Positions 26,764 to 35,814 of a stretch of 64,000 bases of DNA are shown piece by piece. The translations under genes and the position numbers were made by a program. The stretch comes from an uncultured Williamsia sp. Lineage in GTDB: Bacteria > Actinomycetota > Actinomycetes > Mycobacteriales > Mycobacteriaceae. Location of the stretch: NCBI RefSeq assembly GCF_947494875.1, contig NZ_CANLWM010000003.1:372001-436000 (forward strand), given 5' to 3'. Numbering within the stretch: position 1 is the first letter of the stretch; each line of letters starts with the position of its first letter. The notes beneath the pieces were generated by a model. The model saw only the letters and a list, made by a program, of their open reading frames with translations, was not told the origin of the DNA and did not search any database.

Positions 26764-27815
26764 CCGCCCACCGCCGGGAGCACCGAACACGCGCCGCAGG
26801 CCGCGCAGCCGGCCCGTTGGTCCGACCCGCTCATCCCCGCGGTGCGCAGACGGTCGGCGACCCCGCGGGCCACCTTCTCGTACACGGCCGCGTCGGGCGG
26901 TCCCACCCCGTCGACCTCCACGGCGAGCGAGCCGGGATGCGGCCGGTACGGCACGACGAACGGGTACACACCCATCTCGACCAGATCGCTCGCCCCGGCG
27001 ACGAGTTCCTCCGGGTCCTCGCCGAGGCCGACGATGAGATACGTCGACACCTGATTGCGGCCGAACACCCGCACGGCCTCAGCCCAGGCCGCACGGTACT
27101 CCGAGAGCGGCACCTGTGCCTTGCCCGGCATCCACCGTCGCCGCACCTCGTCGTCGAGGGACTCGACGTGGATCCCGATCGCGTCGGCACCCGCCTCGTG
27201 CAGGTCGGTGATGACCGCGAGGTCGGCCGGTGGCTCGCACTGCACCTGCACCGGCAGTTCCGGCACGGCGGCCCGCACCGCGCGCACACATCGCGCGAGA
27301 TGGGTTGCGCCACGGTCGCGGCCGTTGGACGTGCCCGTGGTCATCACCATCTGTCGGACTCCGTCGAGGTCGACGGCGGCGCGGGCGACCTCGGCGAGGT
27401 CGGCCGGCTTCTTCACCGCGACCGTCGCGCCCGACCGCAACGACTCCTCGATGGTGCAGAAGCGGCAGCGCTGGTCGGGTGCATACCGCACGCAGGTCTG
27501 CACGACGGTCGTCGCCAGCACGTCGCGACCGTGCAGGCGCGCGAGCTTCTCGTAGGCGACGCCGTCTGCGGTGTGCAGATCGTAGAAGCGTGGACGTGCG
27601 ACGGCCTCCACCGACAGCCCGGTGTCCGCGCCGTCGAGGAGGATGCGGTCCCCGTCGAACACATAGGGGCTGAGCGGGTTCCGCGGGATGGCCGCGCCCA
27701 GACCGTCGACGACGACATGACCGTCGGCGCTGGGGCCGGCGCCCGCGCCCCTCGACACCGGCGGGTCACCGCGGATGCCGAGGAGTGCGAGATCGACGCG
27801 GGTGGAGACCGACAT
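26760..27815 (-). CDS. Radical SAM protein, MSMEG_0568 family
   Basis: 351 residues. The cluster-binding cysteines are spaced unusually, C-x8-C-x2-C (TCVRYAPDQRCRFCTIEES, near 108-120), instead of C-x3-C-x2-C. The rest looks like a BioB-type TIM barrel: VMTTGTSNGRDRG near 153, QCEPPADL, GIHVESLD and YLIVGLGEDPEE. A second cysteine set C-x2-C-x2-C (CAACGAC) near the C-terminus could hold an auxiliary Fe-S cluster. Its substrate is unknown. It is a defining member of the Nit1C cluster that is needed for growth on cyanide in Pseudomonas fluorescens. It sits 2 bp after the MSMEG_0572-family gene. Confidence 0.92.
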   Translation of the reverse strand: MSVSTRVDLALLGIRGDPPVSRGAGAGPSADGHVVVDGLGAAIPRNPLSPYVFDGDRILLDGADTGLSVEAVARPRFYDLHTADGVAYEKLARLHGRDVLATTVVQTCVRYAPDQRCRFCTIEESLRSGATVAVKKPADLAEVARAAVDLDGVRQMVMTTGTSNGRDRGATHLARCVRAVRAAVPELPVQVQCEPPADLAVITDLHEAGADAIGIHVESLDDEVRRRWMPGKAQVPLSEYRAAWAEAVRVFGRNQVSTYLIVGLGEDPEELVAGASDLVEMGVYPFVVPYRPHPGSLAVEVDGVGPPDAAVYEKVARGVADRLRTAGMSGSDQRAGCAACGACSVLPAVGG

Positions 27816-27817
27816 GA

Positions 27818-28342
27818 TCAGACCATGTAGGTGGAGTTGATGATGGCGCCCTTGCGGGCGTAGTGGATGAGCGCGTCCTGCACGTCGAGCGGATGCGCCG
27901 GGATCACGCCGGCGATGAGGTCCTCCTCGCGTCCGCCGTGCAGTGCGAGTCCGAAGCGACAGCAGTAGACGGTCCCGCCCTCGCCGATGAAGGTCTCGAG
28001 CGAGTTGTTGATGTTCTGCTCACCCGGGAAGCCGCTGTCGCCGGTGGTCGGGAACCCGCGGGTGGCCAGGCAGTTGATCGCACCGGGACCGTAGAAGTAG
28101 ATCGCGGACTCGAACCCCTTGCGCAGCGCGCGGGTGGCCTGCAGGACGGCGACGAAGCTCACCGACGACTCGTGCGCGATGCCGTGCACCAGGGTGAAGT
28201 AGGTCTCGCCGTCCTCGGCCTGGTAGTCGGGGAACAGCTTGGTGCCGCCGTAGATGTTCGAGCCCTTGGGCAGCGAGGGATGTGGGATCTCGGCGAGCGA
28301 GGTGGCGATGTTGGCGGCGATGGTGTCGTCGATCTCGGACAT
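27818..28342 (-). CDS. MSMEG_0572-family protein (first gene of second Nit unit)
   Basis: 174 residues, a small conserved protein found only with this cluster type. It shows LVHGIAHESSVSFVAVLQATRAL, YFYGPGAINCLATRGFP and TVYCCRFGLALHGG, a DsrE-like alternating alpha/beta pattern with cysteines at INCL and YCC. Function unknown; the pattern is reminiscent of sulfur- or adduct-carrier proteins, but this is weak. A strong ribosome site (GGAGGA) precedes the ATG. It leads the operon MSMEG_0572-family, radical SAM, GNAT-AIRS, nitrilase-like, glycosyltransferase, with a GlnR-like box and an inverted repeat upstream. Confidence 0.9.
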   Translation of the reverse strand: MSEIDDTIAANIATSLAEIPHPSLPKGSNIYGGTKLFPDYQAEDGETYFTLVHGIAHESSVSFVAVLQATRALRKGFESAIYFYGPGAINCLATRGFPTTGDSGFPGEQNINNSLETFIGEGGTVYCCRFGLALHGGREEDLIAGVIPAHPLDVQDALIHYARKGAIINSTYMV

Positions 28343-28372
28343 GGGATCCTCCGGGAGGAGAGTGTCGGACCG

Positions 28373-28392
28373 AGAGCCGGGGATCCGGCTCT
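28373..28392. promoter_or_regulatory. Perfect inverted repeat in leader of second Nit unit
   Basis: AGAGCCGG-GGAT-CCGGCTCT, 8-bp arms with a 4-nt loop, 30-50 nt upstream of the ATG at 28342. It could be a leader hairpin, an operator, or a terminator of the upstream ligase gene. The other unit has a similarly placed repeat of different sequence. Confidence 0.5.
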
Positions 28393-28418
28393 GGTGAGGA
28401 CCAGTCAACGGTGATGGC

Positions 28419-28434
28419 GTTGCGCGGTGGTTCG
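28419..28434 (-). promoter_or_regulatory. GlnR-like box of second Nit unit
   Basis: On the minus strand CGAAC-CACCGC-GCAAC. It matches 13 of 16 bases of the box upstream of the nitrilase gene and fits NNAAC-n6-GCAAC. It ends 76 nt before the start codon at 28342. Confidence 0.5.
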
Positions 28435-28510
28435 GTCCGGAACAACGCTGTGTTACAGGCGCATCCGAGTGTTGCGGCGGCGTTTCCGACGTCGCACACG
28501 CCGTGACGCG

Positions 28511-29923
28511 TCACGTCGGTCGACGTGCCTTGCCCGCCGAGTCACGGATGGGACTGCGCCGCAGCCGGATCCGACCGGGGCGACAGTGTCGCGCCACGAC
28601 CGCACGCGCGAACTCGGCGATCGCGGGCTCGTCGGCATGGTCTGCGAGGGTGATGTCCGCGCACAACCCCTGTCCCGCGGGAAGGCTCACGAGGCATTCG
28701 ACGACGTCGCCGTGGCGCAGCAGGTGCTCCTCGACGCGGGCGAGGTCGACGACGGTGTCGCCGCAGGAGCGTCTGTCGGTGGTGCGGCCGACGAGGTACA
28801 GCCAGCCGTCCGCATCGAGGCGCCCGAGATCGCCTGCGGTGTCCCACCCGTCGTCGGTTCTCGACGTCGCACCGCCGACGCGGGAGTACCGGGGCGGCCC
28901 GTCACGCCGCATCCACACCGTGCCGACCTCACCGGCCGGCAGGTCTCGGCCGTCGTCGTCGCGGACGGCGATCTGTGTCCCCCCGATCCCCCGTCCGACG
29001 CTGCCGGGCCGGGCCAGCCATTCGGCCCCCGTGATCATGGTGAGCCCGAACGACTCGCTGCTGGCGTACACCTCGACGACGCGCTCGGGGCCCAGCCAGT
29101 CCATGAGTGCCCGCTTGTCCGCCGGCGGGCACGGTGCGCCGAGATGCACAACGGACCGCAGGGTTGGGACCTCCCCGCGGCGATCGACGGGCAATCGGAC
29201 GAGGCGCCGGAGGAGCGACGGGGCCATCAGCGCCCAGGTGACCTCCTGACGCCGGATGATGTCGGGGAGGTCGGAGGCGTCGGCACGCGGCGCGAGCACC
29301 AGCCGGTGATCGGTCATGAGGCCGCGGAACGCGTAGGTGAACGCCGCGGGGTGCCACAGGTCGGCGGTCACGAGTTGCACGGCGCGGCCGGGCAGGAACG
29401 GCGCGACCGGACGGTCCGGGTCGAAGCGTGCCGGCACGGTCGACCGGATGAGCTTGCGGGGGCCGGTGCTGCCCGACGACGTCGACACCTTCCACGACGA
29501 CGCCCACTGGCCGCTCGGCACGCCCGCCGCGGCGCCCGCACCGTCCGAGTCGACGGACTCGATCGTCGGGACCGCCGATCCGGGTGCCGCGACACCGATC
29601 ACGGCTGCGGGCCCGGCGAGCCGGTCGAGGTGTGCACGCTCGTCCGGTGGCAGATCAGGCGACACCGGCAGCGGGACCGCTCCGGCCGTCCACACCGCGA
29701 CCAGCGCAGCCACCATCGCGGTCGACGTGGGCAGCGCGACGACGACGGTGTCGTCGCGCACCACACCGACGGCCCGCAACCGACCGGCCAGGGCGGTGGC
29801 AGCCGCGTCGAGCGCGGTGGTGGTGAGTTCCTCGCCCGTGCCGGCGTCCACGACGAGCACCTCGTCGGGCTCGCGCAGCGCCCGGCGAGCGACGAGGTCC
29901 CCGATGGGCACGTCCCCGGACAT
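28511..29923 (-). CDS. Adenylate-forming acyl-CoA/acid ligase within Nit cluster
   Basis: 470 residues of the ANL superfamily. Motifs: P-loop STSSGSTGPRKLIRS near 146, the aromatic/Glu motif YASSESFG near 290, TAGDLGRLDADGWLYLVGRTTD near 370 (A7/A8), and a C-terminal lysine in DSAGKARR (A10 position). It is shorter than most acyl-CoA synthetases and its acyl pocket does not resemble a long-chain FadD. It probably activates a small carboxylic acid as an AMP ester; the acid is unknown. It starts 2 bp after the flavoprotein stop, so it belongs to the nitrilase-led unit. A 14-bp palindrome (CGTGACGCGTCACG, 28502-28515) covers its stop codon. Confidence 0.88.
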   Translation of the reverse strand: MSGDVPIGDLVARRALREPDEVLVVDAGTGEELTTTALDAAATALAGRLRAVGVVRDDTVVVALPTSTAMVAALVAVWTAGAVPLPVSPDLPPDERAHLDRLAGPAAVIGVAAPGSAVPTIESVDSDGAGAAAGVPSGQWASSWKVSTSSGSTGPRKLIRSTVPARFDPDRPVAPFLPGRAVQLVTADLWHPAAFTYAFRGLMTDHRLVLAPRADASDLPDIIRRQEVTWALMAPSLLRRLVRLPVDRRGEVPTLRSVVHLGAPCPPADKRALMDWLGPERVVEVYASSESFGLTMITGAEWLARPGSVGRGIGGTQIAVRDDDGRDLPAGEVGTVWMRRDGPPRYSRVGGATSRTDDGWDTAGDLGRLDADGWLYLVGRTTDRRSCGDTVVDLARVEEHLLRHGDVVECLVSLPAGQGLCADITLADHADEPAIAEFARAVVARHCRPGRIRLRRSPIRDSAGKARRPT

Positions 29924-29925
29924 CG

Positions 29926-31206
29926 TCAGCCCGAGACGGCCAGCCGGAGTCCTCCGACGGAACCGACCCGCCGCGCCACCACGTCGGCGACATGCCGTGC
30001 GTCGGTGTCGACGCCGAGGAATCGACCCGATCCCCACGTGTGCATCCACGGCAGACCGATGAAGCTGAGACCGGGCACCTCGCTGATGCCGCGGGTCTGC
30101 ATCGGTCGGCCGGCGCCGTCGAACGCGCTGGCCTCGATCCAGGACCAGTCGGGGCGGTACCCGATGGCCCACACCACCGACGTGATCCCCGCCGACGCGA
30201 GGTCGACCTCGGTCGCTTCGTCGGCCGGCTCCCACACGGGCTCGTACCGCGACGGCGGCGGGGCGTCGAGGCCCTCCCGCTCGATGTACCGGTCGATGTC
30301 GGTGCAGATCGAGTTGTAGACCGCGTCGGCGCCGTCGAGGGCCGCGGTCAGCGTCGGTGCGAACCGCAGCCCGGCACCGTCGCAGTCGACGAGCTGGCCG
30401 TGCAACTGCATCCCCTCGCGCGCGAACGCGCGCAGGTCGATGTCGCGGCCCCCGTCACGCCCGGTGACGTAGTGGTTCGTCTTCTCGCGTGCGGGTGCGC
30501 CGCCCGGATACTGGGCGACCGGGGTGTCGTAGAGCCCCATGTCGGCGAGCCAGGTCATGACGTCGCGGCCGCGGTAGAACCGGGCGACGCGGGGTGCGCC
30601 GCCGACGGCGAGGTGGACGGTACGGCCGGCGAGATGCAGGTCCTCGGCGATCTGAGCGCCGGACTGACCGGTGCCGACCACCAGCACCGCTCCGGGCCGC
30701 AGCTGGTCGGGGTTCCGGTACTGCGCGGAGTGCAGCTGCTCGATGCCGGCGGGGATGCGCGCGGCGTACGGCGGGATGATCGGCACCTGGTAGCCGCCGG
30801 TCGCCACGACGACCTCGTCACAGGTGAGCACCTCCGCCGTCCCGCCACCGGTGGGTTCGACGGTGAGTTCCCACCCGCCGGCCGGTGCGTGCTTCAGGCG
30901 GGTGGCCCGGGTGTGGGTGCGCAGCGGCGGGTGGAAGTCCTCGAGCCACCGATCGAGCCAGGCGACGACCTCGTCGCGGGTCATGAAGCCGTCCGGGTCG
31001 TCCCCGTCGTAGGCGTGACCAGGCAGGCGGCAGTGCCAATTCGGGGTCACGAGGGTGAACGCGTCCCAGCGCGTGTCGGACCAGTGGTGCATCGGTGTGT
31101 GCGCCTCGAGGACCACGTGATCGACGCCGGACTCGGTGAGATACCAGCTGACGGCCAGACCCGCCTGTCCACCACCGACGACGGCGACGGAGACGTGGCC
31201 GCTCAC
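29926..31206 (-). CDS. FAD-dependent oxidoreductase, MSMEG_0569 family
   Basis: 426 residues of the flavin monooxygenase-like class. FAD motif VVGGGQAGLAVSW at residues 9-21, NADPH motif VVGTGQSGAQIAEDL near 176, and a C-terminal WAIGYRPDWSW and GLPWMHTWGSGRFLGV. The HTWGSGRF segment is typical of this cluster's flavoprotein (NitH in Pseudomonas). It probably performs an N- or C-oxidation on the pathway intermediate; the substrate is unknown. ATGA overlap with the MSMEG_0570-family gene. Confidence 0.92.
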   Translation of the reverse strand: MSGHVSVAVVGGGQAGLAVSWYLTESGVDHVVLEAHTPMHHWSDTRWDAFTLVTPNWHCRLPGHAYDGDDPDGFMTRDEVVAWLDRWLEDFHPPLRTHTRATRLKHAPAGGWELTVEPTGGGTAEVLTCDEVVVATGGYQVPIIPPYAARIPAGIEQLHSAQYRNPDQLRPGAVLVVGTGQSGAQIAEDLHLAGRTVHLAVGGAPRVARFYRGRDVMTWLADMGLYDTPVAQYPGGAPAREKTNHYVTGRDGGRDIDLRAFAREGMQLHGQLVDCDGAGLRFAPTLTAALDGADAVYNSICTDIDRYIEREGLDAPPPSRYEPVWEPADEATEVDLASAGITSVVWAIGYRPDWSWIEASAFDGAGRPMQTRGISEVPGLSFIGLPWMHTWGSGRFLGVDTDARHVADVVARRVGSVGGLRLAVSG

Positions 31207-31517
31207 CGGGTGCCCCTGGAGACGGTGGCCGGCAGCGGCGGGTGCATCGCCACGACGGTGACGGTCGCATCGGGTGCGAAGCCCTCGGCGCGCGAACGGA
31301 TGTGGTCGGCGGTGGCCATGGCGGAGGTGCAGGCGAACCCGTAGCGGGCCCGGACACGTTCGGCCGCCTCGCCGAGCGCGACCGTCGCGCGGTCGGTGAA
31401 GTCGGCGACCGTGTAGTCGGTGCCGGCCGTGAGGTGGTCGTGCATCACGAGGCTCGGTGAGTAGCAGTCGTCGCGAGTGCCGTCGGGCCAGCGGACGGTC
31501 ACGGTCATCTCAGGCAT
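31203..31517 (-). CDS. MSMEG_0570-family nitrogen starvation response protein
   Basis: 104 residues, a small cytoplasmic protein named after its nitrogen starvation association in mycobacteria. Features: N-terminal TVTVRWPDGTRDDCYSPSLV, a helical middle (FTDRATVALGEAAERVRARYG), and FACTSAMATADHI. Two cysteines (DDCYS, FACTS). No catalytic motif is recognised. It overlaps both neighbours (8 bp with the nitrilase, 4 bp with the flavoprotein), so all three are co-translated. Confidence 0.9.
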   Translation of the reverse strand: MPEMTVTVRWPDGTRDDCYSPSLVMHDHLTAGTDYTVADFTDRATVALGEAAERVRARYGFACTSAMATADHIRSRAEGFAPDATVTVVAMHPPLPATVSRGTR

Positions 31518-32391
31518 GGGCCAGGTTCCCCTGCGTGAGTGCGCCGTACACGTCGGGGCGACGGTCGCGCAGGTGGAACATCCCTCCGCGCATCGCGGCG
31601 AACGTGCCCTCGATGTCGACGTCCGCGACAGCCATGCCGGATTCGAGAAGTGTCGTGGCCAGGACGTTGCCGCCCGGGTCGACGACCTTGGCGTTGCCGA
31701 CGTACCGCAGCGACCCGAAGGTGCCGGACTGGTTCGAGGCGACCCAGAACACCTGGTTGTCCAGGGCGCGGGCGGAGTCGAACAGGTTGAACCGGTAGGT
31801 CCACCGGTCCTGCTGCAGGTCCTCGGCGGTGGCGGTGCGTGCGGCCGGCCACGCCGAGAGGCTGGCGATGATCTGGGCCCCGTCGAGCGCCATCACGCGG
31901 GCCGCCTCGGGGAACGCCTTGTCGTAACAGATCTGCAGGCCGACACGGCCGACGGGCGTGTCGAACACCCCGTACCCGTCGCCGGATGCGTAGGACATGT
32001 TCTCGCCCAACGGCTGGTGCACCTTGCGGTAGTTGCCGTAGATGCCACTGCCGTCGAGCACCGCGGCGGCGTTGAAGCGGGTGGGTTCGCCGTCGGGACC
32101 GTCGGCGAGTTCGCAGAAGCCGATGGCGACGAGCATGTCACCGGCGATGTCGCGGACCCGGGCGAGTTCCGGACCGTCCAGGGTGATCGCCGGGGGCAGC
32201 GAGACCGCCGAGTCCCGGCGCGTGTCGCCGTGGTTGCCCAGCGAGGAGAGGTAGCCGCCGATCGCGGCCTCCGGGAGGACGAGGAAGTCGACCCCGCGGG
32301 CCCGGGCCCGGCTGACGAGATCGGCGATGAGGGCGTAGTTCTGGTCGAGGTCGCGGGTGAAGTTCGCGGACACGGCGGCGATGGTCGTCAT
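31510..32391 (-). CDS. Nitrilase of the Nit1C type (sll0784/MSMEG family)
   Basis: 293 residues. The carbon-nitrogen hydrolase triad is complete: Glu41 (LVLPEAAIGGY), Lys123 (YRKVHQP) and the nucleophile Cys155 (ICYDKAFPEAA). In Pseudomonas fluorescens the homologous NitC nitrilase and its cluster are needed to use cyanide as nitrogen source; here hydrolysis of a nitrile or cyanide to acid and ammonia is inferred. The ATG has a ribosome site AGGAG; the longer frame upstream runs through the promoter. It heads the unit nitrilase, MSMEG_0570-family, flavoprotein, ligase. A GlnR-like box and a 22-bp inverted repeat lie upstream. Confidence 0.94.
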   Translation of the reverse strand: MTTIAAVSANFTRDLDQNYALIADLVSRARARGVDFLVLPEAAIGGYLSSLGNHGDTRRDSAVSLPPAITLDGPELARVRDIAGDMLVAIGFCELADGPDGEPTRFNAAAVLDGSGIYGNYRKVHQPLGENMSYASGDGYGVFDTPVGRVGLQICYDKAFPEAARVMALDGAQIIASLSAWPAARTATAEDLQQDRWTYRFNLFDSARALDNQVFWVASNQSGTFGSLRYVGNAKVVDPGGNVLATTLLESGMAVADVDIEGTFAAMRGGMFHLRDRRPDVYGALTQGNLAHA

Positions 32392-32418
32392 CGCACTCTC
32401 CTGCTGCTGGGGGACGGG

Positions 32419-32440
32419 AGCACACACGTCGATGTGTGCT
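32419..32440. promoter_or_regulatory. Perfect inverted repeat in nitrilase leader
   Basis: AGCACACA-CGTCGA-TGTGTGCT: 8-bp arms, 6-bp spacer, 27-49 nt before the nitrilase ATG. It suits either a dimeric repressor site or an mRNA hairpin. Confidence 0.55.
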
Positions 32441-32462
32441 GTACCCAGTAAGCGGTCCGCGT

Positions 32463-32478
32463 GTTGCGCAGTGGTTAC
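32463..32478 (-). promoter_or_regulatory. GlnR-like box of nitrilase unit
   Basis: On the minus strand GTAAC-CACTGC-GCAAC, an exact match to the GTNAC-n6-GNAAC pattern of actinobacterial GlnR. It ends 71 nt before the nitrilase ATG, a normal distance for activation of a downstream promoter. Binding is inferred. Confidence 0.6.
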
Positions 32479-32544
32479 CGACAGAACAAACCGCCGCTGC
32501 GGTGTCCTCACAGTCGTCACGCTTGCGACATCTCCGCAGCCGGA

Positions 32545-33534
32545 TCAGCGCGCGTCGAACGCCTCGACGATCTGCTGTGCGCCCAGCGCGGGGGTCAGAC
32601 CACCCGAGCGGACGGCCTCCTCGGCGCGCCGACGGGCCTCCCGCACACCGGGATCGGTGTCGAGGCGGTCGGTGAGGATGTCGGTCACCATCGACCACAT
32701 CCACCGGACCTGTTGGCGACGCCGACGCTCGGCGAACTCGCCCGCGTCGGCGAGCACCTGCTTGTGCTGGAGCACCGTGTCCCAGAACTCGGTGACACCG
32801 ATGTTCTCGAGCGCGCTCATCGTGAGCACCGGCGGATGCCACAGCGCGTCGTGGGGGTAGAGCAGGTGCAGTGCGCCGCGGAGTTCGCGCGCGGCGGAGC
32901 GGGCGTCGCGTTCGTGCTTGCCGTCGGCCTTGTTCACCACCACGATGTCGGCGAGCTCCAGCACACCCTTCTTGATCCCCTGCAGCGAGTCGCCGGTGCG
33001 CGCGAGGGTGAGGAAGCAGAAGCTGTCGACCATGTTCGCGACGGTCACCTCGGACTGCCCCACGCCGACCGTCTCGACGATGACCACGTCGTAGCCGGCT
33101 GCCTCGAGGACCACCATCGTCTCGCGCGTCGCCTTCGCGACGCCGCCGAGCGTGCCCGAGGTGGGCGACGGCCGGATGTAGGCGTCGGGGTGCACCGACA
33201 GCTGCCCCATCCGGGTCTTGTCACCGAGGATCGATCCACCGGTCTTCGTCGACGACGGGTCGACGGCGAGCACCGCGACGCGGTGACCCTGCTCGAGCAG
33301 GTGCATCCCGAGCGCCTCGATGGTCGTCGACTTGCCCACCCCGGGAACGCCGGTGATGCCCACGCGGTAGGAGTTCCCGGCGTGCGGGGTCAGCTCCAGC
33401 AGCATCTCCTGGGCTGCGGACCGGTGGTCGGGGCGCGTGGACTCCACGAGTGTGATCGCGCGCGCGAGTCGGGCACGGTCACCGTCCCGGACGGCAGCGG
33501 CCAGCTCACCGGGGTCGATCGAGGGTGCGGGCAT
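32545..33534 (-). CDS. meaB: Methylmalonyl-CoA mutase-associated GTPase
   Basis: 329 residues of the MeaB/ArgK G3E GTPase family, which protects and reloads the B12 cofactor of methylmalonyl-CoA mutase. G motifs: P-loop GVPGVGKST near 61, the switch ETVGVGQSE near 153, and NKAD near 201; the SRGGSxxGD-like SILGDKTRM metallochaperone loop is near 100. C-terminal dimerisation helices follow. It starts 12 bp past mutB in the same operon. It ends 153 bp from the nitrilase start, in a region that also holds that gene's control sites. Confidence 0.95.
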   Translation of the reverse strand: MPAPSIDPGELAAAVRDGDRARLARAITLVESTRPDHRSAAQEMLLELTPHAGNSYRVGITGVPGVGKSTTIEALGMHLLEQGHRVAVLAVDPSSTKTGGSILGDKTRMGQLSVHPDAYIRPSPTSGTLGGVAKATRETMVVLEAAGYDVVIVETVGVGQSEVTVANMVDSFCFLTLARTGDSLQGIKKGVLELADIVVVNKADGKHERDARSAARELRGALHLLYPHDALWHPPVLTMSALENIGVTEFWDTVLQHKQVLADAGEFAERRRRQQVRWMWSMVTDILTDRLDTDPGVREARRRAEEAVRSGGLTPALGAQQIVEAFDAR

Positions 33535-33546
33535 CGGTGTCGGCGA

Positions 33547-35810
<2,264 letters not shown>

Positions 35811-35814
<4 letters not shown>

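Noticed and set aside
32392-32520. Longer nitrilase reading from 32520
   Set aside because: The extra 43 residues run through the GlnR-like box and the inverted repeat; ATG 32391 has a good ribosome site and the family N-terminus.
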